Shown here piece after piece: positions 14,801 to 29,800 of a stretch of DNA of 64,000 nucleotides. The notes below the pieces were generated by a model. It did no database searches, was not told the origin of the DNA, and saw only the letters and a list, made by a program, of their open reading frames with translations. The position numbers were made by a program, and so were the translations under genes. The stretch covers positions 52,191 to 116,190 of the forward strand of contig JTDE01001078.1 in assembly GCA_014338405.1 (NCBI GenBank), read 5' to 3'. Position 1 is the first letter of the stretch. Every line of letters starts with the position of its first letter. Origin of the DNA: Paragonimus skrjabini miyazakii (lineage: Eukaryota; Platyhelminthes; Trematoda; Plagiorchiida; Troglotrematidae).

Positions 14801-17800
14801 AAAGTTCGAATGAAATGACGGCGTGTAAAATCAACCTAGGACGAGTAGACAAAAAAATTCTGACCAATATATGTTGTACCTGGAGTCACATAGAAAGGGT
14901 AAAGACAAGAACAATGGAGAATGCTCGAAGGTTAGCACGAATGTGGCAATAACCAAATAACGATTTGTGCGATATAGGAAGGGTATCAGCTTAGGTCGTA
15001 CGATGAACGTTCATTGGAAGGACTGAAATGTTCGGATGTGATCAAGCAAGAAACATTCAGCTCTTGGGGGGTTTTACCTGTGTACCGCTGGAAGTCACTG
15101 AAGAATTTCGCCGGAATGTTAATCAGCGTTCGGTGTACCAGACAGTTAGATTGTACCTATACACTGTCATTTCTAAAACCTTTTTGGTTACAGTGTTGAC
15201 GGATTATGAAGATATCTGTCAAAAGTCCAGAATGTTGAGCATTGGAACGCCTGCAGCTTTTGCTAAAATGCGATAAATTCCGTGTACATATAAACTAGTT
15301 CAAACAAGTGTTCTGTTATTAAAAAGAAGGCGATGATGTGAGCTCAGACAATTGAAATGTGAGGTGGATGACTATCTGTGTAGAGGTCGCACTAACAGCT
15401 GTTGGTCGGTCGATCGGTTGTCGCGTAGGTGAAAACGTCGATCGAGTCATTCCAACTTTCCGGCCAACGTGTGACAACTGCACAGGATTGGGTTGTTCAC
15501 GATATCTCAAGCCAATATTTGAGAAGATGTACGCTAGTTTTACGTCGCATAGTACGCGATGGAGATTTGAGAAATTTAATGCACTGTGATTTTTGTAACC
15601 GCAGCAATATTGCTTAGGTCGTAATGTCAGTAATTGGTACCGTTACATATAGACAGCGCTCGTTGAAACATTCAATCGAGGTAGTAACGATTAATGATAT
15701 GAGTAAGTGCGCTGGGAATAACCCACTACCTGCTGGTCCTGAAACAGTGGGACACAAAAAGGCTTGGACCCGTTAATCCCAAGCGAAACGTAAAACTGAA
15801 AACAACGTCTGGAAACCAACTGGTGAACTAGGTCAATGAATGTTTATGAATCCTAGATTCTGGTCCAAGTAGTGCGAAGTAGTGAGACCATCAAAGACGT
15901 CCGCTGGTGGGTGGAAGGTGATAAGCGGCGGTCTTACTCGTAATACAGGTCGTAATTAGACAGTGAACCACGGAGTACGGAAATGAAATAGAGCGCAAGG
16001 GTAAACGTCAAATGGCAGAAGACTTCGAGACCGGTAGCCCAAGGCAACAACCTCTGACGAATACCCCGCGTGACAAACCAGTGCAACTGAAATTAGCGAC
16101 TTACTAGGGGAATAGGAAGCAGACAAAAGATAGCGCTTGTCGATGTCCTCCTGACGTTCGCTTACGTCCTGCTCAGGCGTGTGAGGACTGTTCGTAGAAG
16201 GTATCAGCCTCCTCACTAGCCAATACACAGGAAACTGACTCGGACTGGGCAGACCGGGCGCATCACCAAGTTTTTCAAGGTTCGGTTCGATAGTGTTGAC
16301 CGCCAGCTCCATCAAACCACCACAACTGCCGACACTCATGGTGCCTGCTTCGGATTCTCCGGTGTGGACCGGTGCGATACCAGGTGGAAGCCGAGTAAGA
16401 TGAGTATCGATCGGATGATCTTGATTCACGCGACCACGTTCGTATTCGATAAGGCTGATGATAGAGGTTAATTTTCGACCTAACCTAGAAGTAGACAATA
16501 TTGCACGGTAGAATAGTGTCTGTTTAATATGTTCATATAACCAAGAGTAAAGTACACTCCTACAGACCAAGCGGACATTCAGATGTTTCTATCAGTTGGA
16601 GTATCGGTACCACGCCAACACAGATCGAAACAATAGCAGTTTTAGAGACGTGTAAAGCAGAAGACAAACGACAAAGCAGAACGACTTGCTTGGTATGTGA
16701 GAAATGTGGCGTGGCCGAACGCGGTTGATGGAGCAGTTGTGAGTGTAATGGATCGCCCGGATGCGGCCGAAGTGCCGCATCTAAAAGCAACCGAGTTAGT
16801 CCGAACAGACCTAGTTCAAGACATTGGTTGTGTTCGATATATTGCTGCAGAGACAAACATACGACAAGAAAAGCGAGAAGGTATATAAGCAAGCAGATAT
16901 TAGGGCACTGCATTTTCGAGACTACAAACGCAAGATCAACAGTGAAAATGTGATCAACTCAGCTCGAAGTTTACAAAATAAAACAGGATATTCAAAGTAG
17001 CTGAATCAGAAAGTACAACATGGAGATGGCGGCCACGTTGCTATTTAGTGATAAGCATTCTATTTCTAGCAGGACGATGCGAATGACAGACACACCGCTC
17101 TAAAGTATGGCAGCATAATCACCCAAATCTTTCGGAAAACATGTGAACAGTCAGTGAGATTTACAAAGCTGTTAAGCAACTGAAGAATATTTGAACATCA
17201 TTAGCTAAAGCTACAAGCTGTAGGAATGTAGCTGATTAGACTTAGGTGAGCAAAACGATCGATCAGGACTGCATGCACACTTACCAAATCTGCTGTATCC
17301 AGTTCTTGAGGACCGCCCCTCGTGAACTGTGGACCAGCATCATAATCTATACTAACAAGACCATCGATTTCCTCCTTGTTAGAACTGGCCAGTAATTCCA
17401 AGTACGACATCCACACGTGCTCAAACTGACGACGGTCAAGCCATCCCATACCACTAACTCGACAGATGACTGCTGCCAGACGATCCGGTTCGAGGCCAAT
17501 AAGCGAGGGAAATTCTGTACACTGAGGTTGACTGGGAGTTGGGCGCTTATCCTCTGGAGTCAAAGTAATGTTCAGCAAGCGAATACAACCTGTCGAAACA
17601 ATACATGGAAAACAGCGGTTTGATAATATTTTCAGCGTTGTAGTCATACCTACAGGTACCATCGTTTTGTATGACACGGCAAAAGACGACGAACAAACAA
17701 TCAAAACATTCAAACAAATAAGTCTAATTTTTTTCGAATTTAGACACACCACTGTCAGCAATAAGTTCGTAATGTGAAAAGTTGTGTGAGCCCTGATCAT

Positions 17801-20800
17801 ACGAGCAATACCACGTGTTATCACCCAAAACGGACAACAGAACGCTTCCCAAATCCATAATCACGCTATCGCCTGTACATTAAACATGGACAGTACACCT
17901 AAATCCTTGTAGTTAACAGCCGTGGAGCCAGTTACGGTGTTGTTCACGCCGGCAGCCGACAGGTGGACGAGCGAGTCATACTAAAGAGTAACGCCCCGAC
18001 GGACTTACAATTTTCGACGACCAACCTTAAAATTAACTGATAATGTGAAACAAAAATGAAAGCGAAAATACACACTAGAAGCGGACTTGAAGAATGCGCC
18101 TACAAATAACCCGATTGATCATCCGAAGGAAACATTTCGAACGGTCGCAAAACGGGTAACAAAAGCAGATCAAACTGAGAGCTTGCATACCAGAATGCTA
18201 TTATCTAACTCTGTAAATTAGTTTCAAAAGACGATTGAATGTTGCTGACAGTTTGTAATACTCGGAATTAGGGACTTCGAATAACCCTAGAAATCGTACT
18301 CGAATTGAAACCTCCCACGCTAGTAATAAGTAGGAGACCTTGTGCCGGTTGCAGTAAGCAGTTCATATTCGTGAGACAAGAAGCCGAATTTATGGATGTA
18401 TAACAGTATTAAAGAAATCATAGTCACTTATTGGCTGATCATATGGACACATACAAAGTCACAAACTGAACGTTAATTGGTGCAATACAGAATAAAGAAA
18501 TAAGCGAATAACAGAAGGCGTAACATTGAGACTGTTCGTCCAATCTTGATATAGTATCTTCAATACAAAGTTTTGATTGGTCTCTTTTTAGAACTCCTAT
18601 TGTGTCGGGGTTTGGATAAGCGGTGAATCGAGTAGATTTTCATCACACAGTTCCAGAACGAAGATACATACGGTATAAAATAGTGATTAACGGGGAGGTA
18701 TGTAATAAAAGTGCATAAATGGTACAACGTGATTCATTAGTGATGACACACAGAGGCTCAACTGCCCGTGAGAGTTGGTCGCGGTGGCAGACATACCATG
18801 CCGTGGAGGTCAATTGATATACTATCGGTAGTATACAGTCTGTTGGATAATCACACGCCTTATGTATTGGACATTACAATGTCAGGAGATAGTTGTGACC
18901 TACCGTGTGAATGAGCAGATAAGGGATCTGTGTCTTTGTGGGGCGTGTGGTTGCAAAATTCACTATTCATGGGATGTCAGTGCACCTGTGAGTGATATAA
19001 GTAGTCCTGGTTGGGCGATCGCTTATCAGCGAGCTTATTGTTGCATGTTATTGGTAGGATCAAGAGTCGTCAGCCTCTTCCAGTTACAACAAACTTAGGT
19101 AAATGATATTTTCATTTGACTTCAGCTTGTTTGCTTATGACGACCCGTCTATTTACAGTGACCAGTTGACGAGCTATCCAAATTTGTGCTAAGATATTTG
19201 ATGCTTTTGGGAAGTAGTTCTGGTTCGTGCAGACAGATTTTCCTCATCGTGCCTCAAAAGATTCCGAAGAAAGAAAGAAAAGGCTTATAAGCCAAAAGAT
19301 TATTCTCCTGCGAAATGCATTTCGAAGTCTATCCGAGGCGAATCAAATTGTGTGGGCTTTGGATACACCAACACAATATTGGGCGACGAAAACTGCCGGG
19401 AGATTTGGCAAATCATGAAAAGGCCGAGTGGATTGAACAATCTATCCAGGAAACTGGTTGTTGGTGTCGAAGACCTTGACTGTAATTTTAACAGGGCAAC
19501 TAGTAACTCTCTTCAGTTCCAACAGAGTTTCTGCTTTCCAATGATTCTTCAGCCTCAATCAAGAACTAAACTGTTTTCAAAGAACTTATTCGACTAAAAT
19601 GAAATAAAGCGAGCGGATCAGACGGTCTATTACCAACTATTCTTAAGGAATGTGCGGAATTTTTGTGCCAACTACTAGTTAAGTTATTCACTCAACGTTT
19701 CAAGCAGTGCAAGATCGCTGATTGTTGGAAGACAACATCAATTCTTAAAAAAGAAACAGGTAAATTTTATCCGATCTCCTGCACATCCGCAGCACTATCA
19801 GCTTTCGGTTAAACTCATTCTCGCCCGAATGGGAGAATCGGGTTAACATCGTGAATTCTAGTCAGTTTGTCTGTTGTCGTTCACACTCAACCTTGGATGT
19901 GCTCGCCTAACTAGTACATTCTATTCTGTCATCGTTTGAAGTCAAATCAAGAGCAATTCATAAATGTTTCCCATGATGCTTTTGGAAGCACTGACAGAAC
20001 TACGCTACTTCAAATTCTCGAAGAATCTGGAATTCAAACTCCAAACGTCTAGCTTTTACGCGATTACGTCACAAATCGAAGCCAGTTTACTCAGTTCAGT
20101 GGTCAAATGTCATCGCAATTCATCACTGGCTCCGGGGTTCTACAGGGCACAATCCTGTCCTCTTTTTATTTTCACAATATACTGAATCTTGCCAGTAGAC
20201 AATCACAAATTTGTAATCGAATGAGCAGATGATATGATGTTGGATAATAAGCACCTTATCAGATTTTCTTCTGCCGCCCTGCTGGACAGTTTACTTGAGG
20301 TGGCAAGCTGGCCTGAGTCTCGTAGTTTGTTTATTAACACATCCAAACGTTAAAATTCTGTTTTCACTCATGAAGAGAAACCCATATGACAGACTTTCCA
20401 ACACCTGCTGCAATTTTTACATACATTATGAACAGTTACCTTAATTGTAATCTGTTAGATATCGGGGGATTAATTGGGGCAGCAACATGACATGACCACT
20501 TCAAGTTATCGATGTTTTCATCAAAGTCCGGAGGCTTTCTTTTAATGTCCGATGCCTAACTGCTCTGTTCATTCCCCATCACTTGTTTAGTCTTTGTATT
20601 AAACGCATGGGTGCTCCCCAAATAGGTGTGTTGTTCATCTGTTGTTTTCATTGGTTTGTTTCCAAAATACTTAAGAATCTTTTGTGAGATCCCTAAAAAA
20701 CCTATCCCGTTGCAGTGACATTCCTCGAAAACAACTCGTTAATTTTATTGTTTCTCATCATTTCAAAATGTATGAACGATTTCCCACAAGAATCCCATCG

Positions 20801-23800
20801 GATGTAACCGACCCGTTGTATTGGGAACTCTCCAAGTGTGTGTCTACATCTTCCACCAGATGTCTGCACAAACATTTATTTGCATGCATGCGGTATTGCC
20901 TTTCGTTACTCCCTATTTAGGTCGTATTTTTTAAACAAACCCGATTTTCCCATTCTTGAATTAATTTTAACAATGAATCGACAGATATTTCCAATAACTG
21001 ATCCTGGCTGCGGTCGCTTTCCTTGACCTGGCCTTGAGTTCCACAGTTGTATTAATACCTATGTGACTTAAGCACACTTATCTGAATGTCTTGCAATTGC
21101 TGAAGATGTACATGAAGCCTGTTATTAACTTGACTAGATAAGTTTACGGTACAACTGTGCGTGCATACTGTACTACGGATCTACCGTACCATCTTATTGT
21201 TCTGTCTACTGACATACAGTTCCGCCGTCTGATCATACCAATTACATCCGTGATAGAGCAAACATGAAATATGGAGTGAAGTGAATGCTGGATTTTATTA
21301 AGTATGCGACGTCACAGTTTCTATAGCAATGAACCTAAGCAACTTGCTATTCGACTGGAGATTCGAAGTAGGTATGATCCCACCGATAAGGTATTGATGA
21401 GGAAAACACTACTAGCATTCTACGTCAATCGGCCAAAGCTGCGTTCCAAGTTGTAAAATTGTTAACTTCAACCACCTGGACTCCTACTGTATAGTGGTTT
21501 AAGCGCTGACATGTATAAAAATGACCGTTGACCCGAACTGGTGTAGTAATTCACGATTATCAGAATAACAGTCGTATACTCCGTCGAATGAGCTTGCCTG
21601 GTAAATAATGTTAGCATACACTAACAATTGGACGTTGAAAAATTCGAAAGCTTACAATGTTGGCCTTCCATTTGACCGACTAGTGGTTTGAGGGGTATTG
21701 TGAGCTACAAGAAAGCCCGCAAACGTCAGCTACGGAATAAAATAATGTGCCGAAATGATTCCAGAAGCTGACCTTTATCGGAAGAAGATGAACGCCGACC
21801 GTCGAAACAAGGTTGCTGGCAACGTTTACGAAATTAGTAAGCGCCCTTGGCTCTGAAGCTAAACAGCATAGACACACTCATTATTAAGTGATCAAAAATA
21901 GAAACCCCATTGTTTTTTTTACGGCCGTTTAAACTTTACAAAATCTTCTTGGAGTGCAGGCCAAACTGCTCTGGTAACAAAGAACCCTACGAAAGGCTTT
22001 AAAATAGACAAATATAGGAATGAAAGAGTCATGGGATATACGCTGTTCTCACAGTTTCAACAAATGCCGACCAACATCATTCAAGGTCCCGTTGGGGTCA
22101 CGTACACGACGGCAGATCAGACAATAAGCAAGGACACCTAAATGTGGCGGAGTTAGTGACATGAAACTGGTCGGTGATTCAAACACTATACGTTAACATA
22201 ACCAGTGAGATGGTCAACAGCGTTGAAACCTACCAAGCAAACACCTGGTCAGACTGCCTTGTAAGCCGGAAGCACTAATGTTGGACCGAAGCAGACGACA
22301 CTTGTTGAGTGTTTGGCAAGGTCCAATTCGATCGCTCGCCAAAAACAAAGACGCGGCAGCACGATTTTCAAGTTTGGCGGAGAGGGCGTTTGCGGCTGAA
22401 GCAGCGATAGTTACACTGGTGTACCGATGAACCAAGGTGGCGGCGACTGGCTCAGGGTACAGGGTTCCGAACAGGGACGGATATTTTGGTGTGACCAGAT
22501 TTATCAGAAGAGGATCTTCCAAGGGGGTCAACTGAACCGACATTGGCGGCGACGGATGGGCATGCCAAATAGTCAGTGGTTCTGAGAGGGAAGCTGAGGA
22601 AAAGAAAGAAAAGGTGACCGAATAAACACAGTTGCCCGGTTGGTTTGCGATCGTTAAAAGCGACCGGAAAAAGCAGGATAGTAGATTTTATTATGATGAA
22701 TATAATCCGTCAACAGTTGTTTATCTGTTAAAGACAGAAAGATTGAGGGTAACCAAAACGACCATCAACAACAGAGACACATGTGAGTAGCAACTAGCTG
22801 AAGTATTGTCGTACAATTACAGAGAATCCAACAGTATCCTGTCGAAGATTAACCCATCAAACTAGTTGATAATAAATATACGCACATCTCTATAACATGA
22901 AATACGATTTGCATACGCGCCACAACGGACGATGGAAACTGCGGGTTGTGTACGGGTTGTGTAGAAAAGAGAACGATGTACAGAGAAAACAAACAGTTAA
23001 TTGACGCACAGAGGGATTAGCAACACCAGCGTCATTGATATCTGTCCAACACCAAAATAGACAGCGTCTTCAAAAGCATAAAGTGACAAACGTGCCACAG
23101 GAAATACTATGACAATAAGAAGAATAATGTAAAGGGAACGAAAAGATAATATACAAGAACACACAGAGATTCACAACACGAGCGTCACTGACATCTATCA
23201 TTTGCAATATTCAAACAACGTCGTAACGAAAAGTACTTCGCTGCATTTCAGACACTAGCCAGGAAGCTCGGAACGCCCCACTGAGATAAGCTTCGGTATC
23301 AGTGTCATCATACCCCGAAACAACGCCATGTACTGGCCATCTAAGTCAATGCTTACAAACAAAGTAAGATGTAACAAAAGGCGAGGTGACATTTATATTA
23401 TAGGTCCGGACCAGCAAAGTATATGAGAAGACACAATTATGCTCAACACTCAACAGATGGTGGTAATGCATGAATAATGCCACTGTCAGGAGAACGATAA
23501 CATCTGATACTTCCAGGCCGCTTATGCCGCGGAAGGGGATTGACTTGAGGGACCCCACCCCGAGTCTCTGACTCAAAAGTCTGACCTGCGAGACAACAGG
23601 GTATGGGGTTTTCTTGGGAGACCCTACCTGGATCCAACGACTCAAGTATCTGATTCACCCGACATTGAGGAGTTTGCCTAACCCGAGGGGGCAATGAATA
23701 AGACATTAAGGTCTGATTCTGAGCACTGCTGCGCGCAGTGGATGTACTCGAAGCTACATCAGGCTTTTGGGAGATACTAGATGCTTTTCGACCCCGGCGG

Positions 23801-26800
23801 TCACGGTCAAACATTGTGCAATCAGTGCCCATTGTTTGATGGTACCTATTCTAACCCTCTTCTTTCTGATATAAAAGACAACGGTGTCGTACTTATAAAG
23901 TAGTTCTGTTGTATACACATACGATGGTGCGTAACCACCTAAGCACTCTCACGCGGTCAGTAGTGCGACATACAATCCTATAAGTGCATCTGCTTTACGT
24001 CTGGTTGCTCCCATTGGTGTGTCTGACAAGGTTGCATTTGGAAGAACCAAAATCCCAATCAGCATAGCCCTCTGGATCGATGCTATGCACAAGCTTGATT
24101 ATCAAATCAAGGTATAAGTCTAGCAATGTTACCAACAAACGTCTCTAAGACTTCGGGGACACCGGCAATTAAAAACGCGCACGCTCTGAATGAGGCAGGT
24201 TTCTCAACTGTGCAATAAAACTACTCGCACGGTGGCGTTATATACTCGGCCTGAAACATATACAGTTGCCATGGACGGTGCAAGCGCCATCCGAACTTTG
24301 TGATCTTATCAGACGCTCCATCAGTGCGGATGCAGCTTCCACAGTAAATGAACCCTTCAACCAGGTGCATTTCCGCCAGTCTCGTGAGAATAATTTACAC
24401 TTAGAACAGGCTGACGAAGCCATCAACATATTTGTGAGGTTCAGGGCGTCCTGTGAACCATCACAGATGGGAACAACGCTGACTGCACACACTGGATCTC
24501 GACGCCTAATGCTAGGAAATACTCTCACATAATGATATTCGCAGTCTTGTGAAGCACTCCAGGAATAGAGGAAAGCGCCGGACAAGCTATTCGCATCCGC
24601 CTTGAAATGCTGAAGGTCGGTAATAAACTGTCAAAAACCTTAATTCAACAAGAAGTCGGATTGTAAATGGTTTTCAGGATGCTGACACTCATCAGATGCA
24701 CCTTTCTTTAATAACCAATATCAAAACGCAGCGTTGCCAATTGAATTGAAAACTTCTATGACGTCTAACTAGATAATTGTCAGCCTTATAATAAGAACGG
24801 CGATGTGCTAGCATCCGATGGAGTTTGAAGATTCGACCATTGTAGCTAAGGCCACGGAAAACCCCAACTTGTTCCTCACGAATATGTTGCTCACGCCTTA
24901 TGTCTAGGCTGAGAGAAACAATAGCAGCAAACAGACTCGACGCTACAAAAGGCAGGATAGTCTGTCGATGGTCCGTTCGTCCAAGTCAGATTCCTTGGCC
25001 TGTGAGGAAGTCGATCGCGAGGGGTTTGACCTGGGGCCACTGATTCGAATAGCTAACCTAATAGGGTAGCAATCAACGTGATATGGGTTTGCTTTCCATA
25101 ATGCAATGCTAACAGCACATCGACACAAGTAGACTCTAATCATCTCGCGAAAAACAAGTGAAACAGAATTTGAATTCGACGGCAAATATGTGCGCAAAAT
25201 CACAACTCTATCGAATACGGATACAGACACGGATGATTATTACGACCACAAAAATTTAAACATTGGTCTACCGTCGAACATCAACTCACCCTGACAATCC
25301 ACCGCAGACAGAAAAGTGACAAACAGTGGCAACACATGCTCGGCCCGATCACCCAACATGTCCACACCTTTAGTCAACCGAACGGAGATAAACTGCATCA
25401 CGTGGTCCATCAGATCTAATGAACACGGAAAGGCTGACGCAGACCGAGACAGGCGAGGAGTTCTCGTCTGGGGATCATCGTCCAAATCAATTTGGTAACC
25501 CATGGAACAGAGGATGAACTGTGGGGAGGAAACATTTCACATGTGAAACGAAACAGATGGACATACGTACACATAAACGAACGTCCCTGTAGGGCACAGT
25601 GATACGAAAGGAACTGATTAAAGTATGTTAACAACTGTTTAAGCAGCAGCTAATTCGTCTCCACCAATCAAACAACAGGTGTTATCTTAAACATTCAAAC
25701 TGCTTGCTCTTCACGTGCAACTGGTACACGGATTCACTTGGCCTTTGGATGAAAACATTAGGAAAGATAGCAGTATACCGGGCTCATCGGTTAACGATGA
25801 AGCAACGAACATCAGATAAGTTGGGTGATAGAGATCGCAGAAAAGCAATTAACGATGAAGTTGTTTGTCTATAAGATGTTTGCGTTTTTATCGCTTGCGT
25901 TCACATACGGGAGTTTCATGGGTGCAGTACCACTATTTTCAATAATTTACCTCCACACTAAAGTTTTCTCATGGTTGTGAAGCAGCAAAACATCAGATTA
26001 CAAAAATCGATTAAATTTACGCATACACAAACACACTTGGTATCTCAGCTTTCGTATGAAGTAGGTGGCGGGGCACCGCTTAGCAAGCGAGGTCTTAGAG
26101 AATTCATAGTAGTAACCACAATAACCCATATATATTATATATGGCTTGAATGCACACGGTCTATTTTCGACAACCGATTTGGATCGGATGCAGTCACAAG
26201 TGCTCGGAATTATGATTATACTATTACATGATGTTAATTCGCAAAGTGATACCCAATGACCGGTTCCTTTCCTGTCTAGAATCATCAGGTAAAAACAATC
26301 TGGCAATGCGAAAGGTGCCTATTCCATCTATGTTCGGACTATATTCAATTGATGAGTGCAAACCAGGACGAAAGCGGCAATCGAATATCAGTTTGAGCAT
26401 GAGCATAAATAAATCAATCATAATCACCAGGTTGAACGCTTGCGGCAGTAATCTGTGCAAGCCAATAGTCTGTGGTTTTTCCTTTGAAATTATTAGGTTT
26501 TCTATACGTTCAACCAAAAAGCGAACTTCCACAATCACTGCCACTAATGGTGCCGATCAGATTTCATGCGGAAACACGTTAACGGACAGCACAGAGGGAC
26601 GCATGATGCATCAATTAATGAGTTGTACTTGGCATACTATGAAATATTATGTCATCAAGTAGAAAGCGCTGGCAAGGTATTGATTAGTTGCGCGCAGTCC
26701 TAACTGGTGATTAAAACAACTTCATACTTGGAAATTCCGCGAGTAATTAATTACCTATCATCATTATGCGAACGTGTTAGAAACACGTGATAAGGGGGCA

Positions 26801-29800
26801 AATGAAAAGTTCTTGGTTCAAAACAAACGGACAGACGCGCTAACCTCGATGAGGACGCGAAGGAAACGAAAAGCCATCATTTCAGTCTCCATTGGTAGAG
26901 CATCAATAGCGGGAAACTGAGGCAAGAGCTGCAACACATAGATCAGAGCAGTGCTCAGACCGATGAGGTGCGACTGAACTGACGGGCGTAACAGGGGATC
27001 TATAATGCGACAAGATTAAAATAAACAAGAAGGGGATATACAGCACACGAAACGTATCAGACGTTTTCGATTCGTTTCTTGGAAGTATGTGAAACATTTA
27101 GACTAAAAGGATAAACGGAAATGTTTCTTCGATTAGGATCACGACTTGAGGAAATGTTTTAGTTGATAACCGTTTGATTGCCACCTTTAATAGGATAGTT
27201 CTGAAGCACAATACTCGGAAGATCACTTTCATTCGGCCTATGCTGTCTATCCCGCTATGCACAGTCAGCAGTAGTAGTGAAAACAAGCTTCATTTCACGA
27301 AATATAACAACCATAACTGTAATATATGGATAAACTAAGTAAAATAAGCATGAAAACAGTTGTAGTGTGAGTTCGAGGACAGAAAAAATTAGACAACAAA
27401 GTCCCTTATTGTCTCTATAACACAAACAAATACAGTGCAAAGTTTCATTATCTGAAGATCTTGACAAGAAAATCACGAACACAGAAGTCGACGTTTAGAC
27501 CCTCGATGCTTTAAACTTTAACAGATTTAAGTGTTAGTAAAAGTTTTGCATAAAAGCAATCCAAATACCTGTGGTTTGCAAGATGAACCAATTGGATTCC
27601 GTGATAGTTCGCTGAATTCGTTCGAAGAGAAGTTGTTGACTAAAAATGGACAGAAACACACAAAAAGCGAATAAACTGTTTAACCATTGACTATAGCCTC
27701 AATTAGAAAGGAACTTCAGCTTCTAATTCAGATGGTCAGAGTCATACAAGCATAACTTAGTCTGACAAAAAAACGAGCAGACTATGGCAATTCTGCGAAT
27801 GATTAGAGAATCACCGTGGTAAAGCAACTACTGTAAGTCTACAGGTACATGTTAAACAATAGACATCCAGGTTGAATACACAGTGATCTAATAAAATTCA
27901 AAGAGATGTTTTGACGTTCGTTTGAGAACCCAATCAACTGGGTCTGTGAATTCAGAACCGCCTGATCTGAATAGCTTATAGGTCCAGAGTAAGGATGATG
28001 CATTAAAAGAAGTTTACCAGAATCTAAGGCGGACGGCAAAGCCAGACCGTTTACATTCTCGTCGACGATTTGGTGTACTTAACAAACATTATGACACACA
28101 GCATGAAACAAACCGATGAGATTATGCTCGTTTTCTCTGTGAAACCTGTTCTTAAGAAGAAACTTTTATGGATATAATTGAAATGGTCATCATATAGTTG
28201 CGAGTACAACCAACTGAGAGACATAAAAACGTACAACGGGTTCAATTGTTACTGGCAGTAAGTGTGATCAGTGGATGGGTTGTACGATGTCACATATATG
28301 AAGTACAGGTTGGCAACGTGTTGATATACATGACGTCGAACCTTTATCTTGGCTTACGTATTCTGAATCCGATTGAGAAACATCTGGGATCTCTGGTCGT
28401 AATGTCAACAGTTTGGAAGCGTTTGCTGCAAATCTGACCAATGTATGAAACGCAATTCCACAAACAGCAGTGAACAAACTAACGTTTGGCATAAACAGAA
28501 CGCGGACAACACTCGTAACTCACTACCAAAAGCAGAACAATCTAATGTGAACTAATTGGTACAAAATAGAAATGTTGAAAACTTAGACTTTCAATTCTAT
28601 ATTGGAGGAGATATATTTTGAAGCCGATTATAAACTAAAATGGCCAAGCGCCCTTCCTACTAGCCACAAATCTTGGTGTCCTATGTGGACACAATTTTTT
28701 CTATACTTTTCTTCTTATTTCAGCTTGCTGCCGGTTCACAATGAATGGGGCCTAATGAAGTATGTAGATTATATAGTACTCGGTGTCCAATATTCCGGGA
28801 CATCGTACTCCCTCGTCCAGTAGAATGGCATTACCTAATTGATTGGCGGGTCCTACGTACGCTCCTGATTGCACAATACGTCCTTCTTAATCAAACGAAC
28901 TATTAGTGTTGATAGTTCCCCAATACACGTTGAAAACAATCATCATTTTGAAGTAAGACTGAACCACAAGCTGACCTGGTCCCATGAGAATAACAATGTT
29001 TTTACCGAAGTAAGAAGACTTAGATATCATGCTGTACGTTTTATGTTGTTTTCAATCCCGGATAATCTTATCATTAGCTTTCTGAAGGCATACTACCCCC
29101 TTCCCATGGGGTATACTATAATGTAGCTGTTTCTCTTGGTTTAAATTGAAATATCATAAACCCTTTTTTTATATAAACACATGAAGTAGCTGCTTGAAGT
29201 CGGCGCTAGTAATCGATCCACGATTCTAAAGCAAGATTTTAAAATCGTATGGCTCTAAAATATAGTCCAATTCTAATCATCCTCTTCATCGACATATTTT
29301 CAAACGTACACCTGCATTCTCAGTTAGGTCTGGTTTCACGTTTACATATGGTCGTATCCGTGTCTACAGTTCTGTAATCCTTTACTTAGCACGGTTTCAT
29401 ATTATATCCGATAAACTCGTGGAAGAGCTGGCTGTGAAATTGAGCAACTAACCTTTACAAAGTATTGTCTGTCAAAGGTGTGCTTGTGTAAATGCCAAGT
29501 ATTCACCTCTTGAGGTTCATAAAGCAACTTCTTAATCAGTATACATACGTAGCTGCAGACTTACATGTGCGCTGGCCCAGAAGGAATAAAGTAATTGGAT
29601 ATTGCTATTGTCAATCCCTTACCTGATCATTGCTGAATACGGCTTCTCCAACCAGTAAACATCTCACTCGACTGAGCATAATTCAACTAAACTCGGCGTA
29701 TTAACCATCGGAGATATAACTTCAGTGAGTGACTGTAGTATACAAGCTAGACCGAAGAGCCACAATTTCCCTACTGCAGGGTAAATAGAATAAACGGCGG

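Noticed and set aside
24943..25230. Minus-strand frame as the missing HTT exon between w19 and w20
   Set aside because: No convincing acceptor/donor pair in the right phase and no alignment to human HTT.
26228..26662. 144-codon plus-strand open frame
   Set aside because: It overlaps a minus-strand frame that matches HTT helices, lacks any recognised domain and is best seen as the antisense shadow.
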